From: Setophaga petechia
Taxonomy: Eukaryota > Chordata > Aves > Passeriformes > Parulidae
Direction of reading: 5' to 3'
Length of the DNA stretch: 64,000 bases
Assembly: GCA_024362935.1 (NCBI GenBank)
Contig: JANCRA010000010.1
Span: 4,208,501-4,272,500, forward strand
Under the pieces are notes generated by a model. It saw only the letters and a program-made list of their open reading frames with translations, had not been told where the DNA came from and did not search any database. Every line of letters begins with the position of its first letter. Positions within the stretch are counted from its first letter, which is position 1. Shown piece by piece: positions 47,489-57,215 of the stretch. The translations under genes were made by a program, and so were the position numbers.

Positions 47489-47915
47489 AGGACTTAAAAA
47501 CAAATCCCCAGCCTACCGAGCTTCCGCTGGGATTTGTGCCTGGCCTCCTTCGCCAGGACTTAATATGCCTGCAGGGCTTGTGAGGTTGCCCGAATCCTTC
47601 GCGGGACTTTCGGGACTTAAAAACAAATCCTCAGCCTACCGAGCTTTCGCTGGGATTTGTGCCTGGCCTCCTGCGCCAGGACTTAATATGCCTGCAGGGC
47701 TTGTGAGGTTGCCCGAATCCTTCGCGGGACTTTCGGGACTTATTTGTGCCTGGCCTCCTGCGCCAGGACTTAATATGCCTGCAGGGCTTGTGAGGTTGCC
47801 CGAATCCTTCGCGGGACTTTCGGGACTTATTTGTGCCTGGCCTCCTGCGCCAGGACTTAATATGCCTGCAGGGCTTGTGAGGTTGCCCGAATCCTTCGCG
47901 GGACTTTCGGGACTT
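47489..47915 (-). repeat. 87-bp tandem repeats in the proviral leader
   Basis: ATTTGTGCCTGGCCTCC (+ strand) recurs at 47532, 47655, 47742 and 47829, giving spacings of 123, 87 and 87 bp. The longer spacing holds an extra 36-bp segment (AAAAACAAATCC...CGCTGGG) also present before the first unit. Each unit contains two short stems, CCTGG/CCAGG and CCCG/CGGG. The position between the primer site and gag is where gammaretroviruses keep their packaging signal. Confidence 0.92.
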
Positions 47916-48318
47916 ACAATCTGCCTGACATCCTTCGTCAGAACCTTTGGGGTGCCGTGCCACTCATACCACTATTTCCTCCGCACGCCCGGAGGGGGGG
48001 TGCCCTATTTCCCCCTTAGGAGACGACTCACTCACGCCAATTCCACACGCTTCTCCTTGTTCCCGGCTGGCCCCTTCGCAGGAGTCCAGAAACGCGGTAC
48101 TGAGGGGTCCACAATCGCTTCGGAAGTCCGGGCTGCCGGCCTCCGTCTCATTCATACAACACTCACTCGTCTCCCCCGCCCGTCACCAGATAGTTCTCAC
48201 CAATCCGGTGCTCCTCTGCGTCAGTCGTCCTGAGCCGATCTTCTTCTCTGGTCCTGATTGCCAGCTATCCTCGAGGTTCCAAGATGGCCGGTCCTGGTGT
48301 CCTCTGCAGGCGTGGCGA
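47916..48318 (-). other. Proviral 5' leader (non-repeated part)
   Basis: CpG-rich sequence between the primer binding site and the tandem repeats. No gene recognised. It would contain the major splice donor and part of the packaging region, but I could not fix either. Confidence 0.55.
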
Positions 48319-48336
48319 ATCCCGGACGAGCCCCCA
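48319..48336 (-). promoter_or_regulatory. Primer binding site, tRNA-Pro type
   Basis: On the - strand TGGGGGCTCGTCCGGGAT, complementary to the 3' end of tRNA-Pro. It follows the LTR end TTTCA after two bases (GT). All 18 positions appear intact. Confidence 0.95.
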
Positions 48337-48338
48337 AC

Positions 48339-48986
48339 TGAAATAAAACTCAACAGGGCAGGAGTTTTATTTCTCCTTTTAATGCCTTTATTAAAGAGAT
48401 CAGCTCAGGATTAGGAAGCTCGACGAGGCGGCCGTCTCCGTCGTCTTCCCAGCGTGGCTCAGAGGAGGAGGAGGTGCAGCTTTGTCCACTAAGGGGCAGA
48501 GCTGGGGGTCCACTCCTCACAGGGACGTCTGGGCGGGACCCCGGTATTTCTCCGCTTTTCCCTGCGTCCAAGCTCCAGGTCCCAGTCCCAGGCAGCTTCT
48601 TTTTAGTCAGGGCGAGGGGGCACTGAGGTCTCCTAACATCTCTGCAGGTTCAGCACTCCACTCCTCACATCCACGAATCATTCCAATTCTTCAATTTTAT
48701 ATTTGGCTCGTTGATTTTGGGGTTTTTATAAGTTCAATAAGTCCCATGGTACCTTGGGTTTCTCAGAATCTACATATGGTAATTCTTTTCTCCTCCCCAA
48801 CAACACAAAGTAGGGCTTTTACCTGCCCTGGCTAGGTCGTTAAGTGATACAAAGAGAACTATCAACTCTAACGACTTATAGTTAACATAACAAGTAACCC
48901 TGCCTAGCAGCTCTGCTTCAGCAGCTCTGGTTTATAGAATTTAACAAAATTCAGTTTTTCCACTAAACAAAACTCCGTTCATAACA
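48339..48986 (-). repeat. 5' LTR of the provirus
   Basis: 648 bp, same length as the 3' LTR and identical apart from two substitutions. This copy would drive transcription toward lower coordinates. Confidence 0.97.
48724..48730 (-). promoter_or_regulatory. TATA box of the 5' LTR
   Basis: TATAAAA on the - strand, about 257 bp into the LTR, in a reasonable position for the U3 promoter. The same sequence is preserved in the 3' LTR. Confidence 0.65.
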
Positions 48987-50209
48987 CAATAATCTGAGGA
49001 AATGGGATTTTGGATTTGGCAGAGGCAAAACCCCATTAGGCAAAACCCCATTAGCAAGACCACAATGAATGTGCAGCAAGAAAAAATGTGGACAGGAGGA
49101 AGCTCTGAGCCCTCCTATGTGGAAATGCTCAGAAGGCTTTGACAGCCAGTTCTGCAGAGTGAAGGAGGTAAGAGGAATATTTTGGCCTTCAGGCAATACC
49201 AGCTCCTGATTTGAGAGAAACCACTTTTTCTTTAATTCATTTCTGCCAGCAATATTCCTTGATGTGAGAATGAATTTTGTGATTGATTTTTTTTAATCCT
49301 TCTTCTTGCTTATTTGTAGAATTCATTAATTACCAGTGACTCACATCCAATTACAAAAATCTATTTTGGTTTGTCTGCTCTCACCAAAACCTATTTGAAA
49401 GTACAGAAGATGAAAATTAATCAAGGTGAGAGATTTTAAATGAGCAGCTGTGCATTGGCAGTGTGAGGTGGGCAGTTATTTCAGCACTGGGAATGGAAAC
49501 AGTGCTTGAGAAAACTTCTGCCTTCCTTGGTCAAGAACAGGTCACTGTCAGCAATAAATGCCTGGAACTCCTTAAAAGGGACTAGAAAAGATAATGGCAT
49601 CTTGTGGCTGAGTTTGCTCTCAGCAGGTCACACGTTTGATCTGCTCATTTATCTCCAGCTTGCAGCTTTTATTCTGAACCAGGAGGAGAGCAGTAATCTC
49701 ACTCAGCCCTTTTCCTCCCTGAATGATCACACACAGCTCCCACAGAGCTCACTGCAGGAGCCAAGGCCTCCAGGGAAAGCTGATGCAGAGGAAAGGGCTT
49801 CAGGGGAGAGGTGAGAGGTTGGGACGTGGGGATGTCCAGAAATCCCTCTCCACTGACAGGAGACAGAGCCTCTCTTGTTCACAAAAACTTCACATGGATT
49901 CTCTCTGTGGAAAAAAATTACTTTCATACCCTAACAAGATTATAGCAGATTATAACTTTTTTTTTTCAAATTGGCTCTTAATAAATCCTCTTAAATGAAG
50001 AATCCTCATTTGGCCTACAAAAAGCCCTGAAATCAGAAATGCAAATGCCTGGTGCTTCTGGCAGCCACTCCCTGCACACCCTGAGCTCCACAGGGAGCTG
50101 GAGCACTGGTCAAGGGACAGGGCTGGGGACTCAGCAGGAACAGCTGGGCACATCTGGGCACCTCTGCCACTCCAAGACACCTGGAGGAACACAGGACTAA
50201 CTGAGGATA
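48987..50209. other. Intergenic stretch, nothing recognised
   Basis: Starts with CAATAATCTG at the right edge of the provirus. Short unsupported frames only. Confidence 0.5.
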
Positions 50210-50905
50210 TGTCTTGATTTGGAAAGACAGGAGTCTGCTAAGGAAGGCAGGAGCCTCCCCTGAAATGGAGAATGTAAACCCTCCCTATCCCTCCAAATTG
50301 CTATAAATTTTAAATTAAGGGGCTCTCAGGCAAAAATATGGGAGCCGGAAATAACAGTTCTTTAATAGGGAAGAAAATAAAAAGGATAAAATAAACAATG
50401 CAGTAAACTAAAACAACATGACTGAGTCAGAACACAACCTGACACCCTGTGGGTCAGGCTGTTGGTAGCAGTCCAATTGGAATTGTGGCTGCAGCCCTCC
50501 TGGAGTGTCAGGGCTGGTTCTGCTGGAGCAGGAATCCTGTAGAAGAGGGTGTATTCTTCCTCTGAATATCCAGGGGAAGAAGAGGCAGATGCTGTTCCTC
50601 TGGGAAAGCCAGTGGAGAAGCTGTCTTGGTATTCCAGAATCTCCACATTCTATCTGTGGTAGGAATTCCCTCTGGGCAGAGCATCTCACACTGGGATGCT
50701 GTAGTTCTTATCAGTCATGCAGTGACATTCAATAGCGTGTTATCAGCAGATGTCTCCCCAGTTGTGGAAGAGATAAGGCAAACTGCCCACTGAACAGAAG
50801 ACAACTGCCATACAGATGGTAAATAGAATACAATTTGCTATCCAGGACTGGATAGCACAAAATGGGAGTGTGGAGTCCAGGCATTCCAGATGCTGTCAGT
50901 GCACA
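50210..50905. repeat. LTR, family D, copy 2 (inverted, diverged)
   Basis: Begins TGTCTTGATTTGGAAAGACAG and tracks the reverse complement of 41221 downward (shared CTGCTAAGGAAGGCAGGA, GGCTCTCAGGCAAA, AATAACAGTTCTTTA) with many substitutions. The proposed right end, CA at 50904-50905, is followed by AGGACA. AGGATA precedes the left end, an imperfect 5/6 duplication. The right half is diverged enough that the end is less sure. Confidence 0.65.
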
Positions 50906-53403
50906 AGGACACAGCATTTGATTTCACTGTGAGACAGGAAGGTTTTGATCCTGTGGCAGCACTCCTGAAGGCACAGAGGCACAGACTGTGCAGGCACAGG
51001 GCACAGAGACGTTCCTGGAATCGTGGATGTGCTCCCCAAAGGCAGGGGAAGCACCCAAGGATGGGAGCAGCATGAGCAGTGCACTCACAGCCATCCCCAC
51101 CTGACAGGAGTGATGAACTGCTCACCTCAGCTGGGAGGAATCATCTCCTCATCTCACTGAAAAGATCAAAATTCTAACGGGCTTTGAAGTATTTTTGTCT
51201 TTTCCCCCTGGCACTGTCTGAATTGCCTTTTCAAATGCTAAAGAGCAGAGATACATAGTAAAGCATTTTCTTAAGGAAGCTCCTAACAAAGTTCCAGCTC
51301 CTGGTAACTCATTAGACCTAATGAAGAAAAGTCCTTTAAAAATAAGTAAAAATTAGAAAACAAGAATTGCTGCCAGGATAATTTATAGACCAGAAATTTC
51401 CTTTCCTCCCAGGAACAGCCTGTTATAAAGAAAGGACAGCTCAAAACCACAGCTCTGCTGCACATCTGCAGCATGAAACCCTCACCTGGGCTTTGTTTCC
51501 AAAAGCAGAACAGAGCTCCAAGCCTGTCCCCAAACCAACATTGCCCAGAACTGGCCTGAATGGAACAGACCCACAACCAGCTGGGTTTCCAAATGCCAGC
51601 TGCCATCAGAATTCTTGTGTGCTCATGGCTGGTAACTAAAGCAAAGGAAAACTTACATCCAAAACTTTGCTCACACGATCAAATTGAAAAGTAAATTCTG
51701 TTTTTGCTTTCCCTTCACACAGACATGGCATTCTGTGTTCAGATGAACAGATACATGTGTATTACAAACTTGTATGACCCTAATTTACTGGCTTTGCAGC
51801 CAAATACACACAGATATTTCAGAAACCTTCCTTTCACCAGTTTGAGTTATCATTTTTGAACATGAGTGACCCAAATTAAATACTATATTTTGGGTGACTT
51901 CAACATAATTTGATCTCTTTCAATTTAATGATATTAATATTTCGTTCTCTGTTCCTGTCTTTCTCTATCCCTTAATGATGTCACCTGCCTACCATGGTTC
52001 TTTTGATGTTATGGTGTGCTTTTATAAGTTTTATTGAAATGGTGAGAAGGCAAATATTAAACAAACCTGGCTGACTAATACAGAAAAATTCAATTTCACA
52101 GGCAAACTTCATCTCCCTCATCTGCTGGGGCTTGTGTGTCTCAGCAGCTCAGGCCCAAGCTAACTTTTATACCTGGAGGTTTTCTGGAGATAAAAAAACC
52201 CCACAAATTTCAGATGAATTTTTCCAGATTCCATCAGATGCAATAGGAAAAATACATTAGGAACAAAACAAAAATCCCAAAGCATTTCCTCTTGCCTGCA
52301 GCAAGCACCAGACCCACCCCAAGCACTTGATGCCACGGCACAACCATAAATAGCAGCTCTGGGCTGCTGTCCCATCCTGCAGAGGAAAAAGCTCCCCTGC
52401 CACACTTCCCTGGGGACTCTGAGCACTCAGCCTGCCCTGCCAGCCCCACTGCAGCACAGGGACAGGGACCAGGAGGGGCCAGACAGGGTAAGTGTCAGCC
52501 AGCACCTCCCCAGCTCTCCCTTCTGCATTTCTGCCCCAGTTCTGGTTTCTCTTTGAGTATGGGATTCTTGCTGCTTCTATATTTAATCAGAAGAAATAAT
52601 CTTTTGCATAAATAACACTTAACTTCTTTCAGCCTGCTGTCATAGTCTGTCTTTCTAAGAGGTTTACTTTGGGGAAAAAGAGCTCTGGTAGATTTCTTGA
52701 AAAATCACAGATGAGTATCTGGGTTCAGAGCAAAGATACCCAGAACACCCAATCCTAGATTTCAGTTTATCTTAACAGCTGCAATAGGCTTTAAGAGTGA
52801 ACAAAACAAAATGTAGTTTAAGTACCAATGTCAAAAACTGGTTAATGAACCATCCCAGAAAAAAAAATTGGCGATGGGGGAGGTGGGTGGAAGCACAGTA
52901 CAGAAGGTAAATGATGACTGTCAAGAGCAGACTTAAGTCTGGGCAGTTATAGAGGAACACGTGGAAAAGAAAATAAGCAACAGGTGGCAGAGGACACAAA
53001 AAGGAACCACAGGGTATTTGTCCACTCACTGACAAATACATAGGAGATGGGTAAGATGAGTATTTCAGCCTCAGAAAGAAAGAAGATTTTCAGACATTTA
53101 CAATTATTCAATCCCTTAAGCTTCATTTTGAAAACTGATTTAAACACACAATTTTAACAATAGATCTATGACGATATGGAAACAGAATAGAAACCTTTAC
53201 CTAAAATGAAACTGGTTTTCCCCATCATTTCCTGGTGACATTCTGTCCCAGAATTTTGATCAATAATATTTTTGTGCAATTATGAAGGGAAAACAGTGAA
53301 CCAGAGAGGAAAAGGAAGAGCTGTGCTCTGTCTTCAGTGTTTGTGCTGAAGATGGGGAGGGTGGTTCTGTGGGACATACAGAAAGCTAAACATTTGTCAT
53401 AGT
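50906..53403. other. Intergenic or GP9 5' region, nothing recognised
   Basis: No supported exon. A non-coding first exon and promoter of GP9 probably lie in this stretch or the next few hundred bases, but I could not locate them. Confidence 0.4.
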
Positions 53404-53706
53404 TGAGACAGAGACAATAAAAAGCAACACACTCCATTTCCAGAAGGCTTCAAACCCTGTTTTTATTCCAGCATGCGTGCTTGTTCTACATTCTTACGAA
53501 GCTCATCAGTTTACACTTTGCTCACTGGTCACGAGAGACAAGCAAAGTGCTTCTTGGAATAGGTGGTTACAAGTTTCACTTATTTCTCCTTCTTTCTTTC
53601 ATGGTTTCAATGTCAACAACCTTGGGAGGGAATTTTTTCAGGGGTAAACATGGATCCTCTTATCAAACTTCTCAATGGCTAACAAAAGTCGCTGTAAAAT
53701 ATCTTC
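53404..53706 (-). repeat. LTR 3' portion, family C, copy 2
   Basis: Inverted copy of 14667-14968 with scattered differences. It begins (+ strand) TGAGACAGAGACAATAAAAAG and contains the reversed poly(A) region. It lies just 92 bp upstream of the GP9 coding exon, pointing away from it. Confidence 0.7.
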
Positions 53707-53804
53707 CATAAAGATTTTATTCCAGAAACCTAAACCTGGGCGAGCAATAACTGCTATGGAACCACGCTAATAAACCTCACTTCTTGTTGTTTCTGCAGCT
53801 GGAG

Positions 53805-54401
53805 ATGGAGCTGCTGGCCGTGCTGGGCTGTGCCCTGCTGCTCCCCACGGTGCTGGGGGAGGACTGTCCATCCCCGTGCAGCTGCTGGTCCCTGGGGGAG
53901 CCGTGGGGGACAGGGGTGGACTGCAGCTCGCGGGGGCTGCGCGCCCTGCCCGCCCTGCCCCGCCTGACCCGCGTCCTGCACCTGCACAACAACAGCCTGG
54001 CCTCCATCCCCGCCGGGGCCCTGGACGGCCTGGGCCAGCTGCAGGAGCTAAGGCTGTGGGACAACCCCTGGCACTGTGACTGTCACATCCTGTACCTGAA
54101 GCTGTGGCTGCAGGATTTCTCTGTGCCCGCGCTCGCCCGGCTCCGCTGCGCCAGCCCCGCTCCGCTCAGGATGAAGGCCCTGGGGCACCTGACTGGGAAT
54201 GACCTGGGTGTCTGCACCAGGCTTCTCCCAACCAAGTGTCTCCAGTTCTTCTGGAGAGACCTCATTTTAATTGCTGGAGCAGTAATTACCCTCCTTTTAG
54301 TGGCGTGGGCTCTGAAGTTCTCCAAAAAGCTGGTCTGCCAGCTCCGCCTCGGGAGCCGACGGCTGAGGAGGAGCATCCACAAAACCCACAAGGTACTGTG
54401 A
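53805..54401 (+). CDS. GP9: Platelet glycoprotein IX (GP9)
   Basis: 198 codons in one exon (acceptor TTGTTTCTGCAG ends at 53798; start context GAGATGG). Layout: signal peptide about 1-18; LRR N-cap with DCPSPCSC and VDC (20-40); one leucine-rich repeat with sequon NNS at 62-64; LRR C-cap starting NPWHCDC (87-93) and closing with LRCASP (113-118) and GVC (135-137); membrane helix about 152-171; basic cytoplasmic tail 172-198. GP9 is the small LRR subunit of the GPIb-IX-V receptor for von Willebrand factor on platelets and avian thrombocytes. NPWHCDC and the N-cap sequence fit GP9 better than its relative GP1BB, and EFCC1 lies upstream as in human. Coding in a single exon after a non-coding 5' exon also matches. 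The tail is about 27 residues, much longer than in mammals. Confidence 0.93.
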   Translation: MELLAVLGCALLLPTVLGEDCPSPCSCWSLGEPWGTGVDCSSRGLRALPALPRLTRVLHLHNNSLASIPAGALDGLGQLQELRLWDNPWHCDCHILYLKLWLQDFSVPALARLRCASPAPLRMKALGHLTGNDLGVCTRLLPTKCLQFFWRDLILIAGAVITLLLVAWALKFSKKLVCQLRLGSRRLRRSIHKTHKVL

Positions 54402-55393
54402 GCTCTTCCCTGCCCTGGCAGAAACTCCAAACTCCTCCACAACAAAAGAGCACTGGTAGCACTGGTTTGAATAGTCAGTGCTAAAAAAGGCCAAAGTCTG
54501 GGTCCTCAGGAGAGCTGGATTTAATTTTTGTCCAAAAAGAAGCTTGGTGAGGTTTGAACAGACAACTTCCACCGTGCTGCCACCTGCTCATGTGAAGAGC
54601 AGATTCCACATTTTTAAAAATCATTTAACTTTCCATTTCCCCACTAAATTCTCAGCTCTTCTAGAAAGAAGATTTACACCCCTACACTTGTTAATAAATG
54701 GAGATGAGCACCAATTGTATTTTAACAACTCTTTTCTGTGAGTTTACAGCCCATTAGCAGCTCTCCGTGTCCCAGGGGGCTTGGCAGGACCATTCCTGTG
54801 TGCAGGAAAACCCAGCCCTCTCTTCCTCAGGTTCAGGAGCTTCCTGCCACCAAAAGCACCCAGATTACACAGACCAGACACTGAATGCATCCCTGATTGA
54901 ATGCAGTTCAAGATGGACTGGTAATGGCAATATAATCAGCAAAATAATTTTGAATCTGATGGAATTTCCTGGAGGGTGAACAATGATAAAGCATTCTATG
55001 TGGAACTGAAATAACAGGTGCTTATTGAACATTCATATTGACCCAAATTTGATCTCTTTCACTATTCTAAACATTTCTGATTAAATTTCTATGATATTTC
55101 CTGAACTTATCCTCTGGAGATAATTTTAGAATATTTCCCCTGGACCAAGTTTTTCAATGTTTTATAATACAGCAATCATTCTGTACAAATGCAGAATATT
55201 ACAGAAGAAATGTACTCTGCCATCTCTCATGCAATTTTCTACATGATATTTCTTGTTTCCCCAAAATGAAATAAATCATTTGCACTAAAAGCTTATCATT
55301 CTTTTTTGTGCCTATAAACTAGATATGCATGGAATAGTGAACTGCTTTACTTGGCTTCAATAGTACAAATATTTTTTAAATGAGCAATTAGTG
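54402..55393. other. GP9 3' UTR and downstream DNA
   Basis: AATAAA at 54693-54698, about 290 bp after the stop codon, is a reasonable poly(A) signal for GP9. Beyond it the sequence is AT-rich with nothing recognised. Confidence 0.45.
54693..54698 (+). terminator. Candidate GP9 poly(A) signal
   Basis: First AATAAA after the GP9 stop codon. No downstream GU-rich element was confirmed. Confidence 0.4.
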
Positions 55394-55563
55394 AACATTT
55401 CTGCTTACACCAACCAACACATCAAATAAGATGCACAGAATACAGGGAAAAAATAATTGAGAGAACTTTTCTGTCCTTAACATTTCTGCTTGCACCAACC
55501 AACACGTCAAATAAGATGCACAGAATACAGGAAAAAATAATTGAGAGAATTTTTCTATCCTTA
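55394..55563 (+). repeat. 85-bp tandem duplication
   Basis: AACATTTCTGCTTACACCAACC... begins at 55394 and again at 55479, and both copies continue through AATAATTGAGAGAA with few differences. Confidence 0.92.
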
Positions 55564-55991
55564 TAAGAGGAAAGAGCAGGGAATCTCTTCCATGGAAGTA
55601 GTTCACATTCTACCAAAACAGCCTTGCATTTATAATTTTTCATCCATTTGGGTTTTATCTGGGAAAAAAACCCTCTGCAAAGGGGGCAGCTGGAACTAAC
55701 TGAGGGTCAAAAGCAACACTCAGTGTTTATCTGGCAGGGCCACTGTGTCATGCTTAGCCACACACTCCATCAAACTGCATAAATAACACCACAGCTGCTA
55801 ACAACGTGTAAAGACAGGAAAATACTTCAGCTATCAAAATGAAACACCCAGGCAGCACTCCCAAAATGGGTTTGGAACACTCCAGAAACTGTCACTGCAT
55901 CCTGCCTGCAAGGGCCAAACTGGTGGTGGCTGTATCTGCTGGCACAGTCTGGGAACACAGGTGTGACTGCTGGGATGAGAAATAAAATAAT

Positions 55992-55995
<4 letters not shown>

Positions 55996-56027
<32 letters not shown>
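55996..56027 (+). repeat. A32 homopolymer
   Basis: Thirty-two consecutive A, preceded by AATAAAATAATAATT. It could be the tail of a retroposed transcript, but no source sequence or target duplication was recognised to its left. Confidence 0.9.
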
Positions 56028-56029
<2 letters not shown>

Positions 56030-56519
56030 TTTGTTTCCACAGTGGGCAGGAGTCAGAGTCAACATAATTGACCAAAACCTCACAGTAGCACACAGAGAAG
56101 TTTTGTGTGAACAGCAATTCTGGATGAACAGCAATTCTGTGTAGACTGAAACTCAGTTAAGGTGAGGAATATTTGCAGGTTTCATTTATTAAATAGCACA
56201 GTATGTGAATCACCTTTTTGCCTATAAATTCTCTATATTTTGTTAACACTGGAGCAAACAGCATTGCTCAAGCTGAACTCTCCAGTTTCCTGCTTGCCTT
56301 TTGCCAGGCTTTAGTCAGAATTTATTCCAGGTTTAAGCTCATCAGCAGGGCAGTTTGCAAGCCTCCATCATCACAAAACACTGCTCTCCTTTGTGCTACA
56401 GGGCCACCATCCTGACAGAATATGGTTATTATTATTAATATGATTATTAATGTGCTAAAAGCCAGCTGTGGAGCTCCCTGGAACACAAGGCAGCTCATTC
56501 CCTAAGAACCACCCTGCCT

Positions 56520-57215
56520 CAGCTCAGAGCAGGCTGAATAAAACATCCCAGCTCTGCACAATGGAATAAAATATCCCAGCTCTGCCCAATGAAATAAAAC
56601 ATCCCAGCTCTGCCCAATGAAATAAAACATCCCAGCTCTGCACACTGGAATAAAACATCCCAGCTCTGCACACTGGAATAAAAGGGCCTCTGTCCAATAG
56701 AATAACCAGCCCAGCTCTGCCCAATGGAATAAAACAACCCAGCTCTGCTCAATATAATAAAGCATCTCAGCTCTGTCCAATGGGATAAACCAGCCCAGCT
56801 CTGCCCAATGGAACAAAAGTACCTCTGCTACATGGAATAAACTAGCCCAGCTCTGCCCAGTGAAATAAAACAGCCCAGCCAATGGAATTAAACATCCCAA
56901 CTCTGCCCAGTATAATAAAACAGCCCATCTCTGCTCAATGGAATAAAAGTAGCTCTGCCCAAGGAAATAAAACATCTCAGCTCTGCCCAGTGAAATAAAA
57001 CAGCCCAGCTCTGCCAATATAATAAAACAGCCCAGCTCTGCCCAGTGGAATAGAAGTGGCTCTGCCTCATGGAATAAAACAGCCCAGCTCTGCCCAATTA
57101 AAAGTGGCTCTGCCCAATGGGATAAAAGTGGTTCTGCCCCATGGAATAAAACATCCCAACTCTGTCCCATGGAATAAACCAGCCCAGCTCAGCCCCATGC
57201 AATAGAAGTGTCTCT
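56520..57215 (+). repeat. 28-bp minisatellite carrying AATAAA
   Basis: More than twenty imperfect units of AGCTCTGCCCAATGGAATAA plus AACATCCC, mostly 28 bp. Nearly every unit contains AATAAA on the + strand. The 222-codon frame on the - strand is a by-product of the repetition. Confidence 0.95.

Larger units (their letters stand above)
42327..48986 (-). mobile_element. Gamma-type endogenous retrovirus, recent, pol-deleted
   Basis: A 6660-bp provirus on the - strand: 5' LTR 48339-48986, primer binding site 48319-48336, leader with tandem repeats, gag, amber codon, partial protease, a large deletion, the C-terminal half of integrase, a short env in two frames, polypurine tract, 3' LTR 42327-42974. 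The tRNA-Pro primer site and in-frame gag-stop-pro arrangement are typical of gammaretroviruses (class I/ERV1). CAAT occurs at 42324-42327 and 48987-48990, consistent with a 4-bp target duplication overlapping the terminal T by one base. Autonomous gamma elements are usually 8-9 kb. The shortage comes from loss of reverse transcriptase, RNase H and the first part of integrase. Confidence 0.95.

Noticed and set aside
47565..48233. 222-codon + strand frame with repeated 29-residue units
   Set aside because: Antisense to the proviral leader; follows from the 87-bp repeat being a multiple of three.
53805..54401. GP1BB as the identity of the LRR gene
   Set aside because: NPWHCDC C-cap, N-cap pattern, single short LRR and location next to EFCC1 fit GP9; only the longer tail recalls GP1BB.
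56502..57170. 222-codon - strand frame with recurring WAELGCF-type units
   Set aside because: Produced by the 28-bp minisatellite; unit length is not a multiple of three, so the peptide cycles through frames.
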